Source: Bradyrhizobium sp. SZCCT0231 (GTDB lineage: Bacteria; Pseudomonadota; Alphaproteobacteria; Rhizobiales; Xanthobacteraceae). Taken from it: a stretch of 64,000 bases of DNA. The notes below the pieces were generated by a model. The model made no database searches. It was given only the letters and a program-made list of their open reading frames with translations, and was not told the origin of the DNA. Positions 1 through 8,019 of this stretch are shown piece after piece (within the stretch, counting starts at the first letter, position 1; each line of letters opens with the position of its first letter). The translations under genes were made by a program, and so were the position numbers. The stretch spans positions 1-64,000 of the forward strand of contig NZ_JAFCKP010000002.1 of NCBI RefSeq assembly GCF_018130245.1. The letters run 5' to 3'.

Positions 1-124
1 CTGGAATTTGGCGCCGCCGCACGAAAGCCGTCGTCTGGCGCGCACTCGTCTCAAGCTGCTCAGCTCCACCCAGCTGCGCAACCACTCTCGTCCAGTCCTC
101 GTTCAGAAGCGATTCGTCTGCCAT
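1..124 (-). mobile_element. N-terminus of an IS4-type transposase, cut by window edge
   Basis: The minus strand reads from an ATG at 124 to the window edge without a stop, giving about 41 residues that begin MADESLLNEDW and include LGGAEQLETSAR. From memory this resembles the N-terminus of IS4-family transposases common in bradyrhizobia (ALETSARETKAF-type motif). A GGGG-rich ribosome-binding stretch precedes the ATG. The rest of the element lies outside the window, so whether it is intact cannot be judged. The fragment is too short for a firm family call. Confidence 0.55.
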
Positions 125-130
125 GCCCCT

Positions 131-150
131 TGGAATCACGTGTGATTCCA
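131..150. repeat. 8-bp stem-loop upstream of the transposase start
   Basis: TGGAATCA and TGATTCCA flank a 4-nt loop (CGTG). The stem-loop sits 6 nt upstream of the transposase ATG and could be part of the IS end or could limit transposase translation. No second copy is visible in this window. Confidence 0.4.
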
Positions 151-313
151 ACACTCAAGAATAAACTTAACGCCTATGCGGCCTTCCCTGCGCCCTCTTT
201 CAATCGGGGGTGAGGCGACGAAGAAAAGCTCGGGCGAAAGATGCCGCGAGGATGCGAAGGTGTATCTGCAATGAAGATGCGAATGAATGGAGCGACGCCG
301 TCACCACGCACTC

Positions 314-394
314 CGTCATTGCGAGCGCAGCGAAGCAATCCAGAATCTTTCCGCGGAGGGATCCTGGATTGCTTCGCTGCGCTCGCAATGACGA
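314..394. repeat. REP-like palindromic repeat
   Basis: Two arms of about 30 bp (CGTCATTGCGAGCGCAGCGA... and its reverse complement) flank a short centre. This long imperfect hairpin belongs to the intergenic palindromic repeats that are abundant in Bradyrhizobium genomes. It lies in a 440-bp stretch (125-565) where I see no gene. Confidence 0.75.
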
Positions 395-437
395 GTTGGA
401 GACAGATACGTCTGCAATGACGGGGCACCCAGACATG

Positions 438-468
438 AGAAAGCGCCCGTGGGGGGCGGGCGCTTTCT
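438..468. terminator. Strong hairpin, possible terminator of the 66-aa gene
   Basis: A 12-bp perfect stem (AGAAAGCGCCCG / CGGGCGCTTTCT) with a 7-nt loop lies about 100 bp past the end of the minus-strand gene ending at 566. No U-tract follows on either strand, so intrinsic termination is plausible but unproven. Confidence 0.4.
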
Positions 469-565
469 GTAGTCGACTTGGGGTTGGGGTCGTCTACATA
501 TCCACGTGGCGACTTTGGGGGGCTGGTAAAGAGCCGCGTGAATTCACAAAACTCGTCAGATCTCC

Positions 566-766
566 TCAGCGAACGAGGGACGCGTTCGAACTGGTGACAA
601 CGACCGGCTTGCCGGCCTTGATGACGCGGGCAGTCTGGGTCAGGCCTTCATCCGAACCCGAGCGCGCCGTCATGCTGAAGCCCGCTACCGCGATCCCTGC
701 GACGAGCGCCACGACCACAATCTTCAGATGGGTCGAGCGATCTGCGCTGTAGATCGAGTGGTTCAT
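566..766 (-). CDS. Small single-pass membrane or exported protein, 66 aa, function unknown
   Basis: This 66-residue protein has a hydrophilic N-terminus, one hydrophobic segment at about residues 16-31 (IVVVALVAGIAVAGF) and a basic C-terminal half. It is either an N-terminally anchored membrane protein or a poorly processed exported one. A Shine-Dalgarno-like GGAGG lies just upstream of the ATG. It stands alone, with a stress-sigma-like promoter motif upstream (841-866). I do not recognise a named family, though similar short proteins are common in bradyrhizobia. Confidence 0.65.
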   Translation of the reverse strand: MNHSIYSADRSTHLKIVVVALVAGIAVAGFSMTARSGSDEGLTQTARVIKAGKPVVVTSSNASLVR

Positions 767-840
767 GGAAGCCTCCTGCCGCCATCTACCCGAAGTAGTC
801 GCCCGCCCGTTCAGGCAGGTTCAAGCTTCCGGTGCCCAAC

Positions 841-866
841 AACCTAGTATTGGGGGGATTCGTTCC
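841..866 (-). promoter_or_regulatory. Possible EcfG (general stress sigma) promoter
   Basis: On the minus strand GGAAC is followed, after 17 nt, by GGTT, about 75 nt upstream of the 66-aa gene. The alphaproteobacterial EcfG consensus is, from memory, GGAAC-N16/17-CGTT, so the -35 matches fully and the -10 has one mismatch. Inference only. Confidence 0.35.
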
Positions 867-1060
867 CAAGGGGCTATCACAAGAGCGTGATATGACGTGA
901 AAGGTCGCGATCAATAGCGACCCTGGATCGTGCTTTTTTATAATTATTTCAAAGCAGTAATGTGCCTGTCACCCGCTTTCTGGGTCCTTGGTCGACAAGG
1001 CGCCAGGAACCCAAAAACCATTTGCCTGTGACCGAAAAACACACGGCTTCTTAAGGCAAA

Positions 1061-3202
1061 TCAGATGCTTCCGACCGTTTTCAACCTCGCCCTAGGGTGG
1101 ATTTCAGCCTGCGACAGCACGGTGGTCTGGGCCCGGAACCGCTCCACCAAGGACCGCACGAACGGACGAATTGCCGCAGAGGTGACCAGCACCGGCGCCT
1201 CGCCTTCGCGGGCGGCGCGCTCGAACGCCTCGCGCACGGCGGTCATGAACTCCGACAGTTTCGAGGGCTGCATCGCGAGGCTGCGCTCCTCGCCCTGGCC
1301 GATGATGGACTCGGCGAAGGCCTGCTCCCACTTCGCCGACAGCGCGATCAGCGGCAGGTAGCCGGCGTAGGAGGTGTTTTGGGCGCAGATCTGCCGCGCC
1401 AGACGCGCGCGGACGTGCTCGACCATGGTGGCGGGGTTGCGCGAGAAGGCGAGCGAATCCGCGATGCCTTCGAGGATGGTGGAGAGGTCGCGGATCGAGA
1501 TGCGCTCGGCCAGCAGCAGCTGCAGCACGCGCTGGATGCCGGAGACCGTGACCTGGCCCGGGACGATGTCCTTGACCAGCTCGCTCTGCTCCTTCGGCAG
1601 CTCCTTGAGCAGCTTCTGCACCTCGCCATAGGACAAGAGGTCCGACATGTTGGCCTTGAGCAGCTCGGTGAGATGGGTCGAGAGCACGGTCGCGGCGTCG
1701 ACGACGGTGTAGCCCTTGAGCGAGGCCTCTTCCTTGAGGCTGGCGTCGACCCAGGTCGCGGGCAGGCCGAAGGTCGGCTCGGTGGTGTGGATGCCGGGCA
1801 CCTGCACCTGGGCGCCGCCGGGGTCCATGACCATGAACTGGTTCGGCCAGATCTTGCCGGTGCCGGCGTCGACCTCCTTGATCTTGATGATGTAGGTGTT
1901 GGCCTCGAGCTGGACGTTGTCGAGGATGCGCACCGCCGGCATCACGAAGCCCATCTCGATCGCGAGCGAGCGGCGCAGCGCCTTGATCTGCTCGGTGAGG
2001 CGGTCAGTGCCGTCGGGGCCGTTGACCAGCGGCAGCAGCGCATAGCCGAGCTCGATCTTGAGGTCGTCGATCTTGAGCGCGGCCGAGATCGGCTCTTCGG
2101 TCGCGGCAGCGCCCGGTGCACCCGGCATGCCCGGCGCCGGCGCGGCCTTGGCGGCTTCCTCGGCCCTGACGGCGGTCCTTTTGTGGTTGCGGGCGTTCCA
2201 GGCCAGCGCACCGGCGCCGGCGCCGAGCGCGAGGAACGGAATGGTCGGAATGCCCGGCAGCGCCGCCAGCACCAGCATCACCGCCGAGGACATCGCGAGC
2301 GCCTGCGGATAGCCGGAGAACTGCTTCATCAGCGCCTTGTCGGCGGCGCCGGAGACGCCGGCCTTGGAGACGAGCAGGCCGGCCGCGGTCGAGACGATCA
2401 GTGCCGGTACCTGGGTGACGAGGCCGTCACCGACCGTCAGCAGCGTATAGCTGCGCCCTGCGTCGGCGAAGGACATGCCCTGCTGCGCGACGCCGATGAT
2501 CATGCCGCCGACGACGTTGATGAAGACGATCAAGAGGCCGGCGATGGCATCGCCCCGGACGAACTTGGAGGCACCGTCCATGGCGCCGAAGAAGCCGCTC
2601 TCGTCCTCCAGCTCCTTGCGCCGCTCCTTGGCGACCTTCTCGTCGATCAGGCCGGCGGAGAGGTCGGCGTCGATCGCCATCTGCTTGCCGGGCATGGCGT
2701 CGAGGTGGAAGCGCGCGGCGACTTCGGCGATGCGGCCCGAACCCTTGGTGATGACGACGAAGTTGACGATGATCAGGATGGCGAAGACGATGATGCCGAT
2801 GACGAAATTGCCGCCCATCACGAAGCTGCCGAAGGCCTCGATGACGTGACCGGCGGCGGCCGTGCCCTCGTGCCCGTGCGACAGGATCAGGCGGGTCGAG
2901 GCCATGTTGAGCGACAGGCGCAGCATGGTCGAGATCAAGAGGATGGTCGGGAAGGCCGAGAATTCGAGCGGCGCCTGGATGAACAGCGACGTCATCAGGA
3001 TCAGGATCGACAGCGTGATCGAGATCGCCAGGAACAGGTCCAGCACGATGGCGGGCAAGGGGAGGATCAGCACCACCAGGATGGTGAGGATGCCGAGCGC
3101 CAGCGCGATGTCGCCGCGCTTGAGGATGTTGACGATCTCGTTGAGGGAGGGGATGCCGGGCTTCGCGCTGCCTACGCCCTGTCCCGCCGTGACGTCGACC
3201 AT
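1061..3202 (-). CDS. flhA: Flagellar biosynthesis protein FlhA
   Basis: FlhA is the inner-membrane export-gate component of the flagellar type III secretion system. The 713-aa protein has the family layout: about eight membrane helices in the first 330 residues (GDIALALGILTILVVLILP onward), then a proline/alanine-rich linker and the large cytoplasmic domain that docks export substrates. The conserved FHIPEP-type loop appears as RFHLDAMPGKQMAIDADL. I chose the ATG at 3202 (MVDVTAGQ) because GGGGAGG precedes it; an upstream in-frame ATG at 3304 would add 34 low-complexity residues. No other flagellar gene is nearby, so flhA is detached from its usual cluster here. Confidence 0.95.
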   Translation of the reverse strand: MVDVTAGQGVGSAKPGIPSLNEIVNILKRGDIALALGILTILVVLILPLPAIVLDLFLAISITLSILILMTSLFIQAPLEFSAFPTILLISTMLRLSLNMASTRLILSHGHEGTAAAGHVIEAFGSFVMGGNFVIGIIVFAILIIVNFVVITKGSGRIAEVAARFHLDAMPGKQMAIDADLSAGLIDEKVAKERRKELEDESGFFGAMDGASKFVRGDAIAGLLIVFINVVGGMIIGVAQQGMSFADAGRSYTLLTVGDGLVTQVPALIVSTAAGLLVSKAGVSGAADKALMKQFSGYPQALAMSSAVMLVLAALPGIPTIPFLALGAGAGALAWNARNHKRTAVRAEEAAKAAPAPGMPGAPGAAATEEPISAALKIDDLKIELGYALLPLVNGPDGTDRLTEQIKALRRSLAIEMGFVMPAVRILDNVQLEANTYIIKIKEVDAGTGKIWPNQFMVMDPGGAQVQVPGIHTTEPTFGLPATWVDASLKEEASLKGYTVVDAATVLSTHLTELLKANMSDLLSYGEVQKLLKELPKEQSELVKDIVPGQVTVSGIQRVLQLLLAERISIRDLSTILEGIADSLAFSRNPATMVEHVRARLARQICAQNTSYAGYLPLIALSAKWEQAFAESIIGQGEERSLAMQPSKLSEFMTAVREAFERAAREGEAPVLVTSAAIRPFVRSLVERFRAQTTVLSQAEIHPRARLKTVGSI

Positions 3203-3427
3203 GGTAGCTGCCTCCCCGCGCGACTGCCGTCCGCGCGCCCCAAACGTCTGCGCGGCGGCCGAAGGGCCGCCGTTCCGAAAGTGAGGCACCGCACTGGCGT
3301 CCACGGGGTTCCTCCCGTTCTACGCGGCCGACGACACTCGACTTCACCCGGCAATTTTTGCCCGGTGTATGGTTAGCAAAGGGTTAACGAAGGGGGTGGG
3401 AAGGGGTGCGGGACGGGTGTTTTGCCC

Positions 3428-3530
3428 GTCATTCCGGGGCGCGCGCAGCGCGAACCCGGAATCCATCGTGCGGCAGGTGACGTGGAGACATGGATTCCGG
3501 GCTCGCGCCAAGGGGCGCCCCGGAATGACG
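3428..3530. repeat. REP-like palindromic repeat
   Basis: The inverted arms GTCATTCCGGGGCGCGC... and ...GCGCCCCGGAATGAC enclose a second nested pair (GAACCCGGAATCC / GGATTCCGGGCTC). It lies between the 5' end of flhA and the 3' end of the copper operon and may act as a transcription boundary. Confidence 0.7.
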
Positions 3531-3546
3531 GCTGAAGAGCGGCCGC

Positions 3547-3849
3547 CTACTTCGCCTTCTGCATCTTGGTCACCGTGTACCCCGACGCCGCCTCCTCGGC
3601 CTCGAAGGTCACCTTGTCGCCGACCTTCACCTGCTTGAGCATCGCCGCGTCCTTGACACGATAGACCATGGTCATGGGGTCCTCCATGCCGAGGCTCTTC
3701 GCCGGACCGTGCTTGAGCGTGATCTTGCCGGCGCCTTCGTCGATCTTCTTCACCTCGCCGCTGATCGCGGCGCCCTCGGCTGCGAGAGTCCCGGTTGCAA
3801 GGCCGACAGTCAGCGCCAGCGCAGCGGTGATACGGATGATGCGGTTCAT
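3547..3849 (-). CDS. CusF-like periplasmic copper-binding protein
   Basis: This 100-aa precursor has a signal peptide (MNRIIRITAALALTVGLATG, cleavage after TLAA) followed by a single small OB-fold domain. The metal site resembles CusF: a His (LKHGPAK) followed by DPMTM, giving the His-Met-Met ligand set that binds Cu(I) or Ag(I). The Trp of E. coli CusF, just before PEMTM, is not apparent here (LGMEDPMTM). It is the last gene of a six-gene minus-strand copper operon, 14 nt after the cupredoxin. GAAGGAG precedes the ATG. Likely role: passing periplasmic copper to the efflux or oxidase partners. Confidence 0.8.
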   Translation of the reverse strand: MNRIIRITAALALTVGLATGTLAAEGAAISGEVKKIDEGAGKITLKHGPAKSLGMEDPMTMVYRVKDAAMLKQVKVGDKVTFEAEEAASGYTVTKMQKAK

Positions 3850-3863
3850 GGCAGTCTCCTTCG

Positions 3864-4316
3864 TTACTTCACGGTGACGTGGCCGATCATGCCGTTGTCG
3901 CGGTGGTCGGGAATGAGGCACGAATATTCGAACGTGCCGGCCTTGCTGAACTTCCAGAGGATCTCGGCCGTCTTGCTTGGGGCGAGGCGCACACCGTTGG
4001 GATCGTCATGCTCCATGTGCGGATGCTTCTTCATCTCGACCGCATGCGCGAGATTCTCCTTGGTGGTGGCGAGCAGGAATTCGTGGTCCTCCTTGCCGAC
4101 ATTGCGCAGCACGAAGCGGATCTGCTCGCCACGCTTGACCTCGATCCGGGCGGGTGAGTAGTCCATCTCGTTCAGCAGGATCTCGATCGTGCGCGCGGGC
4201 TTCTTGGGGTCGCCGGGCTCGCCGGCCGAAAAGCTCGCGTGGGCGTGCTTGTCGTGGGCGAGGGTCGGCGCGGTCGAAAGTGCGGCCAGCGCGAGGCCGA
4301 GTTTGATAGCTTTCAT
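3864..4316 (-). CDS. Periplasmic cupredoxin (plastocyanin-like)
   Basis: This 150-aa exported protein has a signal peptide (MKAIKLGLALAALSTAPTLA) and a His-rich mature N-terminus (HDKHAHAS). A type-1 copper site is visible: His in KEDHEF and Cys, His and Met in YSCLIPDHRDNGM. It could carry electrons to the neighbouring multicopper oxidase or buffer copper. The gene sits between the oxidase and the CusF-like gene, with 14- and 32-nt gaps, so co-transcription is likely. The start was chosen at 4316 because GGAG lies 6 nt upstream; two upstream in-frame ATGs exist. Confidence 0.85.
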   Translation of the reverse strand: MKAIKLGLALAALSTAPTLAHDKHAHASFSAGEPGDPKKPARTIEILLNEMDYSPARIEVKRGEQIRFVLRNVGKEDHEFLLATTKENLAHAVEMKKHPHMEHDDPNGVRLAPSKTAEILWKFSKAGTFEYSCLIPDHRDNGMIGHVTVK

Positions 4317-4348
4317 CGTCATCTCCAGTTGGTGGTTCATCGAAACGC

Positions 4349-5683
4349 TCACATCTTGTGCTTCATCGGCGGACTGCCGGATTTGTGCCGGGCCGGCTCC
4401 GAGGCGGGTGCGGCCACCTCGTAGGCGACGGTGCCTTGCGGGAATTTGTACGGACCGGGATCGCGGTAATCGTCGCGCGCGAGGTCCTCACGGATCTTCA
4501 TCACCGTGAACATGCCGCCCATCTCGATCGGCCCGAACTGGCCGGTGCCGGTCATCATCGGCAGCGTGTTGTCGGGCGCGGGCATCTCCATGTTGCCCAT
4601 CGCCATGCCGGTCGAGCCCATGGCCATGCCGTCAGGCGCGAGCTTGCCGACGGCCCTGGCGAGATCCTTGCGCGACACGCCGATGAGGTTGCGCACGTCG
4701 TGCCCCATCGCGTTCATGGTGTGGTGCGACTTGTGGCAATGGAACGCCCAGTCGCCGGGATTGTCGGCGAGCACGTCGAACACCCTGATGGCGCCGACCG
4801 GGACGTCGGTGGTCGTCTCCGGGATCTGCGCGCTCTCCTGAATCCAGCCGCCATCGGTGCAGGTCACCGCAAAGCTGTGGCCATGCAAATGGATCGGATG
4901 GTTGGTCATGCTGAGATTGCCGATGCGCACGCGCACCTTGTCGCCGAGCCTGACCGGCAGCGGATCGATCCCGGGAAAGACCCGCGCATTCCAGGTCCAC
5001 ATGTTGAAGTCCGTCATCTCGTTGACATGCGGCAGATAGGTGCCGGGGTCGACGCGATAGGTGCTCATCACGAACACGAAGTCGCGGTCGACGGCGCGGA
5101 AATTCGGATCGCGCGGGTGCACGATGAACATGCCCATCATGCCCATCGCCATCTGCACCATCTCGTCGGAATGCGGGTGGTACATGAAGGTTCCGCTCTT
5201 CTTCATCTCGAATTCGTAGACGAAGGTCTTGCCCGGCTCGATGTGCGGCTGGTTCAGTCCGCCGACGCCGTCCATGCCGCTCGGAATGATCATGCCGTGC
5301 CAGTGCACGGTGGTGTATTCGGGCAGCTTGTTGGTGACGAAGATGCGGACCTTGTCGCCCTCGACGGCCTCGATGGTCGGGCCCGGCGATTGCCCGTTAT
5401 AGCCCCAGAGATTCACCTTCATCCCCTCGGCGAATTCGCGCACCACCGGCTCGGCGACGAGATGGAATTCCTTCCAGTCGCCGTTCATGCGGAACGGCAG
5501 CGACCAGCCGTTCAGCGTGACCACGGGGCGATAGTCCGGGCCGCTGCTCGGATGCAGCGGCGGCTGCATCACCACCTTGTCCATGGTGGGTGCTTCCGGA
5601 ATCGAAGCGGCCTGAACGCGGCCGCTGATGGCCGACGCGCCGGCAAGCGCGGCGCTGCCCAAAAATCCTCGGCGGGAAAACAT
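4349..5683 (-). CDS. TAT-exported multicopper oxidase (CopA/CueO-like)
   Basis: This 444-aa periplasmic oxidase probably oxidises Cu(I) to less toxic Cu(II). A twin-arginine signal (FSRRGFLGSAALAGAS) fits export of a folded copper enzyme. Copper ligands are clear: HWHG and HPHSDE in the first cupredoxin domain, HPIHLHGH and the type-1 motif HCHKSHHTMNAM in the last. A Met-rich tail (GMAMGSTGMAMGNMEM) near residue 400 resembles the Met-rich segments of CueO and CopA. The ATG at 5683 follows GGAGG; the reading frame stays open upstream to 6010, but that stretch overlaps the tolC-like gene and is a shadow. It lies 13 nt after the TolC-like gene. Confidence 0.9.
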   Translation of the reverse strand: MFSRRGFLGSAALAGASAISGRVQAASIPEAPTMDKVVMQPPLHPSSGPDYRPVVTLNGWSLPFRMNGDWKEFHLVAEPVVREFAEGMKVNLWGYNGQSPGPTIEAVEGDKVRIFVTNKLPEYTTVHWHGMIIPSGMDGVGGLNQPHIEPGKTFVYEFEMKKSGTFMYHPHSDEMVQMAMGMMGMFIVHPRDPNFRAVDRDFVFVMSTYRVDPGTYLPHVNEMTDFNMWTWNARVFPGIDPLPVRLGDKVRVRIGNLSMTNHPIHLHGHSFAVTCTDGGWIQESAQIPETTTDVPVGAIRVFDVLADNPGDWAFHCHKSHHTMNAMGHDVRNLIGVSRKDLARAVGKLAPDGMAMGSTGMAMGNMEMPAPDNTLPMMTGTGQFGPIEMGGMFTVMKIREDLARDDYRDPGPYKFPQGTVAYEVAAPASEPARHKSGSPPMKHKM

Positions 5684-5696
5684 CTTGGCCTCCATC

Positions 5697-7124
5697 TCAG
5701 TGGCCGCCGCCATCGGCAGGTGCTGCCGCGGCGATGGTGGTTGGATTGTCGCTGCCGGCCGCCGGCGCGCCGCCGCCATTGACGGCGGTCTGCAAGTCGG
5801 CCTGGGCGAGGAAGAATCTCTGCCTGGCGTCGATCGCGCCGCGCAGCGCCGCGAGGCGCTGCCGCGCTTCGGTGAGCAGCGCGAAGATATCGACCTGCAT
5901 GCTGGAGAAGCGCAGCTGCATCTCCTCGGTGATGATCTTGCGCAAGGGGATGATCTCGCGCTGGTAGTGGCCGGCGATGTCGTAGCTGGAGCGATAGACG
6001 CGATAAGCATCGCGCGCCTCGGAGCGCACGTTCACGGCGCGCTCGGTCAGGCGGTTGAAGGCGAGATTGTAGGTCTCGGCCGCCTGGCGCACGCGCACCT
6101 CGCCGCCGTCGAAGATCGGGATCTGGAACTGCACGTCGAAGCCGCGTTCGCGGAACGGCGGCCCTTCCGGATCCTGGGTGCGGCGGGAAATGCCGGCGAG
6201 ATCGAGCAGCGTCACGAAACGCGTCGCCTCGGTGAGGTTCAGGGCCTTCGCCAGCGCCGCCAGCTCCAGCCGCGCGATTTGCAGATCGATGCGATGCGCC
6301 ACGGCATCGGCCTCGATCGAGGGCAAGGCTTGCGGCCTGCGCGGCAGCGGCGGCAGTTGATTGGGGAGGCGGAAGTCGAGACCGTCGTCCCACAGCCCCA
6401 TCAGGCGCGCCAGCCTTTCGCGCGCGCTCGTCGCCGTCTGCCGCGCGGTGGCGAGGTCGGCAGTGGTCTCGGCGTAAAACACCTGCTCGCGGGCCTGGTC
6501 GAGCTTGTTGAGCGAGCCGGTCTCGCCGAGCTTGACCGCGAGCTGTGCGGTCGATTCCGCCGTCGCCTTCGCGTCGGTCAGCAGCACCACCATCTCGTTG
6601 CCGGCAACACTGCGCCAATAAGCGCGGCGAACGTCGGCGGCGAGCCGCAGCGTCGCCAGGGCGGCGCGCAACTGCGCGCCGCGGAAGCGGTCGCGGGCGA
6701 TGTCGGAGCGGAACGGCAGGGTGGCGAGCGCGAGGATATCGCCGACCACCTGGCGCTCGATCTCGCTGGCGCCATTGCCCGATATCCGCGAGACCGCGAA
6801 CACCGGATTGGGCGGCAGGCTCTGCTCGACGAGATCGGTCTCGGCCAGCGCCAGCTCGTTATAGGCGGCTTGCAGTCCCTTGTTGTTGAGCAGCGCGATC
6901 TGCACGGCGGCGTCTGCGCTGAGCGTGCGCGAGAGCAGCTGGCGGACGCGCGCGTCGACCGCGCTGGCGCCCTCGGCCGTTCGCACGAAGGCGACGTCCT
7001 TGTTGATGGCCTGGCTCGTCAGATCCGAGACACCAGTCATGCCGCTGTCGGGCGAGAACGCGGCGCAGCCGGAAACGCTGAGCGCAGTGATGACGAGGAG
7101 GCCTCGCGCAAGATGGCGTGTCAT
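5697..7124 (-). CDS. Outer-membrane efflux lipoprotein (TolC/CusC family)
   Basis: This 475-aa outer-membrane channel protein has a lipobox (LSVSGCAAF), so it is probably lipid-anchored like CusC. Two repeated, mostly helical efflux-protein domains are predicted by the heptad-like pattern around residues 60-260 and 270-450. The C-terminus is Ala/Gly-rich and ends GGGH. AGGAG precedes the start. No RND pump or membrane-fusion protein is encoded beside it, so it either works with a pump encoded elsewhere or has a role specific to this copper operon. Confidence 0.85.
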   Translation of the reverse strand: MTRHLARGLLVITALSVSGCAAFSPDSGMTGVSDLTSQAINKDVAFVRTAEGASAVDARVRQLLSRTLSADAAVQIALLNNKGLQAAYNELALAETDLVEQSLPPNPVFAVSRISGNGASEIERQVVGDILALATLPFRSDIARDRFRGAQLRAALATLRLAADVRRAYWRSVAGNEMVVLLTDAKATAESTAQLAVKLGETGSLNKLDQAREQVFYAETTADLATARQTATSARERLARLMGLWDDGLDFRLPNQLPPLPRRPQALPSIEADAVAHRIDLQIARLELAALAKALNLTEATRFVTLLDLAGISRRTQDPEGPPFRERGFDVQFQIPIFDGGEVRVRQAAETYNLAFNRLTERAVNVRSEARDAYRVYRSSYDIAGHYQREIIPLRKIITEEMQLRFSSMQVDIFALLTEARQRLAALRGAIDARQRFFLAQADLQTAVNGGGAPAAGSDNPTTIAAAAPADGGGH

Positions 7125-7133
7125 GGCGCGCTC

Positions 7134-7415
7134 CTACCGGTCTTGCTTCGGCTGCGGCGTCACCGCGTCGTTGCGGCCGCGCCACGGCGCCGGCGTCGCG
7201 GGCCGCAGGCTGGTATAGGGCGCAATGGTCGAGCGATAGCCGATGCGCGCCACCTTCGCCGCCGGATCGGCGGGGTCGGCACTGGCGACCTGTGTCGTTG
7301 CCGGCATGCAGCCGGACAGCGCCAGCGCGGCAAAGGCGAGCAGCGGCCAATTGAATCGAAAATGTCGTCGACCCACCGCAGATGCGGCGGACTTCGCCCC
7401 GGAAAGCGTAAACAT
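7134..7415 (-). CDS. Small lipoprotein of the copper operon
   Basis: This 93-aa precursor has a lipoprotein signal (LLAFAALALSGC) after a basic N-terminus. The mature part is short, Pro/Ala/Thr-rich and basic, with no recognised domain. It lies 9 nt upstream of the TolC-like gene on the same strand. The position suggests a small accessory of the outer-membrane part of the system. Function unknown. Confidence 0.65.
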   Translation of the reverse strand: MFTLSGAKSAASAVGRRHFRFNWPLLAFAALALSGCMPATTQVASADPADPAAKVARIGYRSTIAPYTSLRPATPAPWRGRNDAVTPQPKQDR

Positions 7416-7489
7416 GACCAGTCCTTGATCTGAAGACCACAGGTTCGCGCGCGCAGAAGCGCGCTCGAAACCGACGCCGTCGTATCAGA

Positions 7490-7918
7490 TCAGGCGATGG
7501 GGGGGCGGTAGTGCTGGGGCGGCGCGGCGCTGTGCAGGCTGGGCACGATCTCGGGCGCGCAGGTCGACGTCGGCTGGACCGGCGTGGCGACGCTGGGCAG
7601 ATCGGCCGGCAGCGCGCTGACGCACATCATTGCACAGCACGGGCCCACTGTTCCCTTGCCGCCGTGATGATGCGGAGCGGGTGCGTCCTTCGCGGCGGTC
7701 TGGGAATCAGTTCCCGCATGCTCGTGCGGGGCATCGCCATGGCTCGCAGCCATGTGGTGATGCGCCGGAACGAGATCAGCCAAGGCGTCGTCGCCAAGGC
7801 AGGGCGCAGCACTGCCCCAGGCAAGGCTTGCGGCTGGCGCGAGCACGCAGAACAGATAGGCGAGGGCGATGATTCGCCCCACCCTGATCCGCACCGATCG
7901 CGTCAATCGCAACAACAT
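7490..7918 (-). CDS. His-rich exported protein at the head of the copper operon
   Basis: This roughly 142-aa protein has an N-terminal hydrophobic segment (IIALAYLFCVLAPAASLAWG) and two His clusters (AHHHMAASHGDAPHEH and APHHHGG), followed by a Cys/Met motif (GPCCAMMCVSALPAD). The composition points to metal binding in the periplasm. The CCxMxC-containing second half recalls DUF2946-type proteins of copper loci, but I am not sure of the family. The start at 7918 is favoured because GAGGAG lies upstream; an ATG at 7957 would add 13 residues. A hairpin at 7444-7468 separates it from the lipoprotein gene. Confidence 0.65.
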   Translation of the reverse strand: MLLRLTRSVRIRVGRIIALAYLFCVLAPAASLAWGSAAPCLGDDALADLVPAHHHMAASHGDAPHEHAGTDSQTAAKDAPAPHHHGGKGTVGPCCAMMCVSALPADLPSVATPVQPTSTCAPEIVPSLHSAAPPQHYRPPIA

Positions 7919-8019
7919 ACCGCCGATAGGCTCCTCGCGCGGCAATGTCGCACGCACTTATTGCAAACTAATGGCAAAAGACGCGTTCGCCAAGAGCTTA
8001 TTACCGCAGTGCACCGCGC

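Noticed and set aside
1097-3376. 759-aa open frame on the plus strand opposite flhA
   Set aside because: It is antisense to flhA, rich in Arg, Asp and Gly from the mirrored codon bias of a GC-rich gene, and has no domain or ribosome-binding site.
5683-6010. N-terminal extension of the multicopper oxidase frame
   Set aside because: It overlaps the TolC-like gene, is Ser/Arg/Pro-rich shadow sequence, and the TAT signal with a good ribosome-binding site marks the start at 5683.
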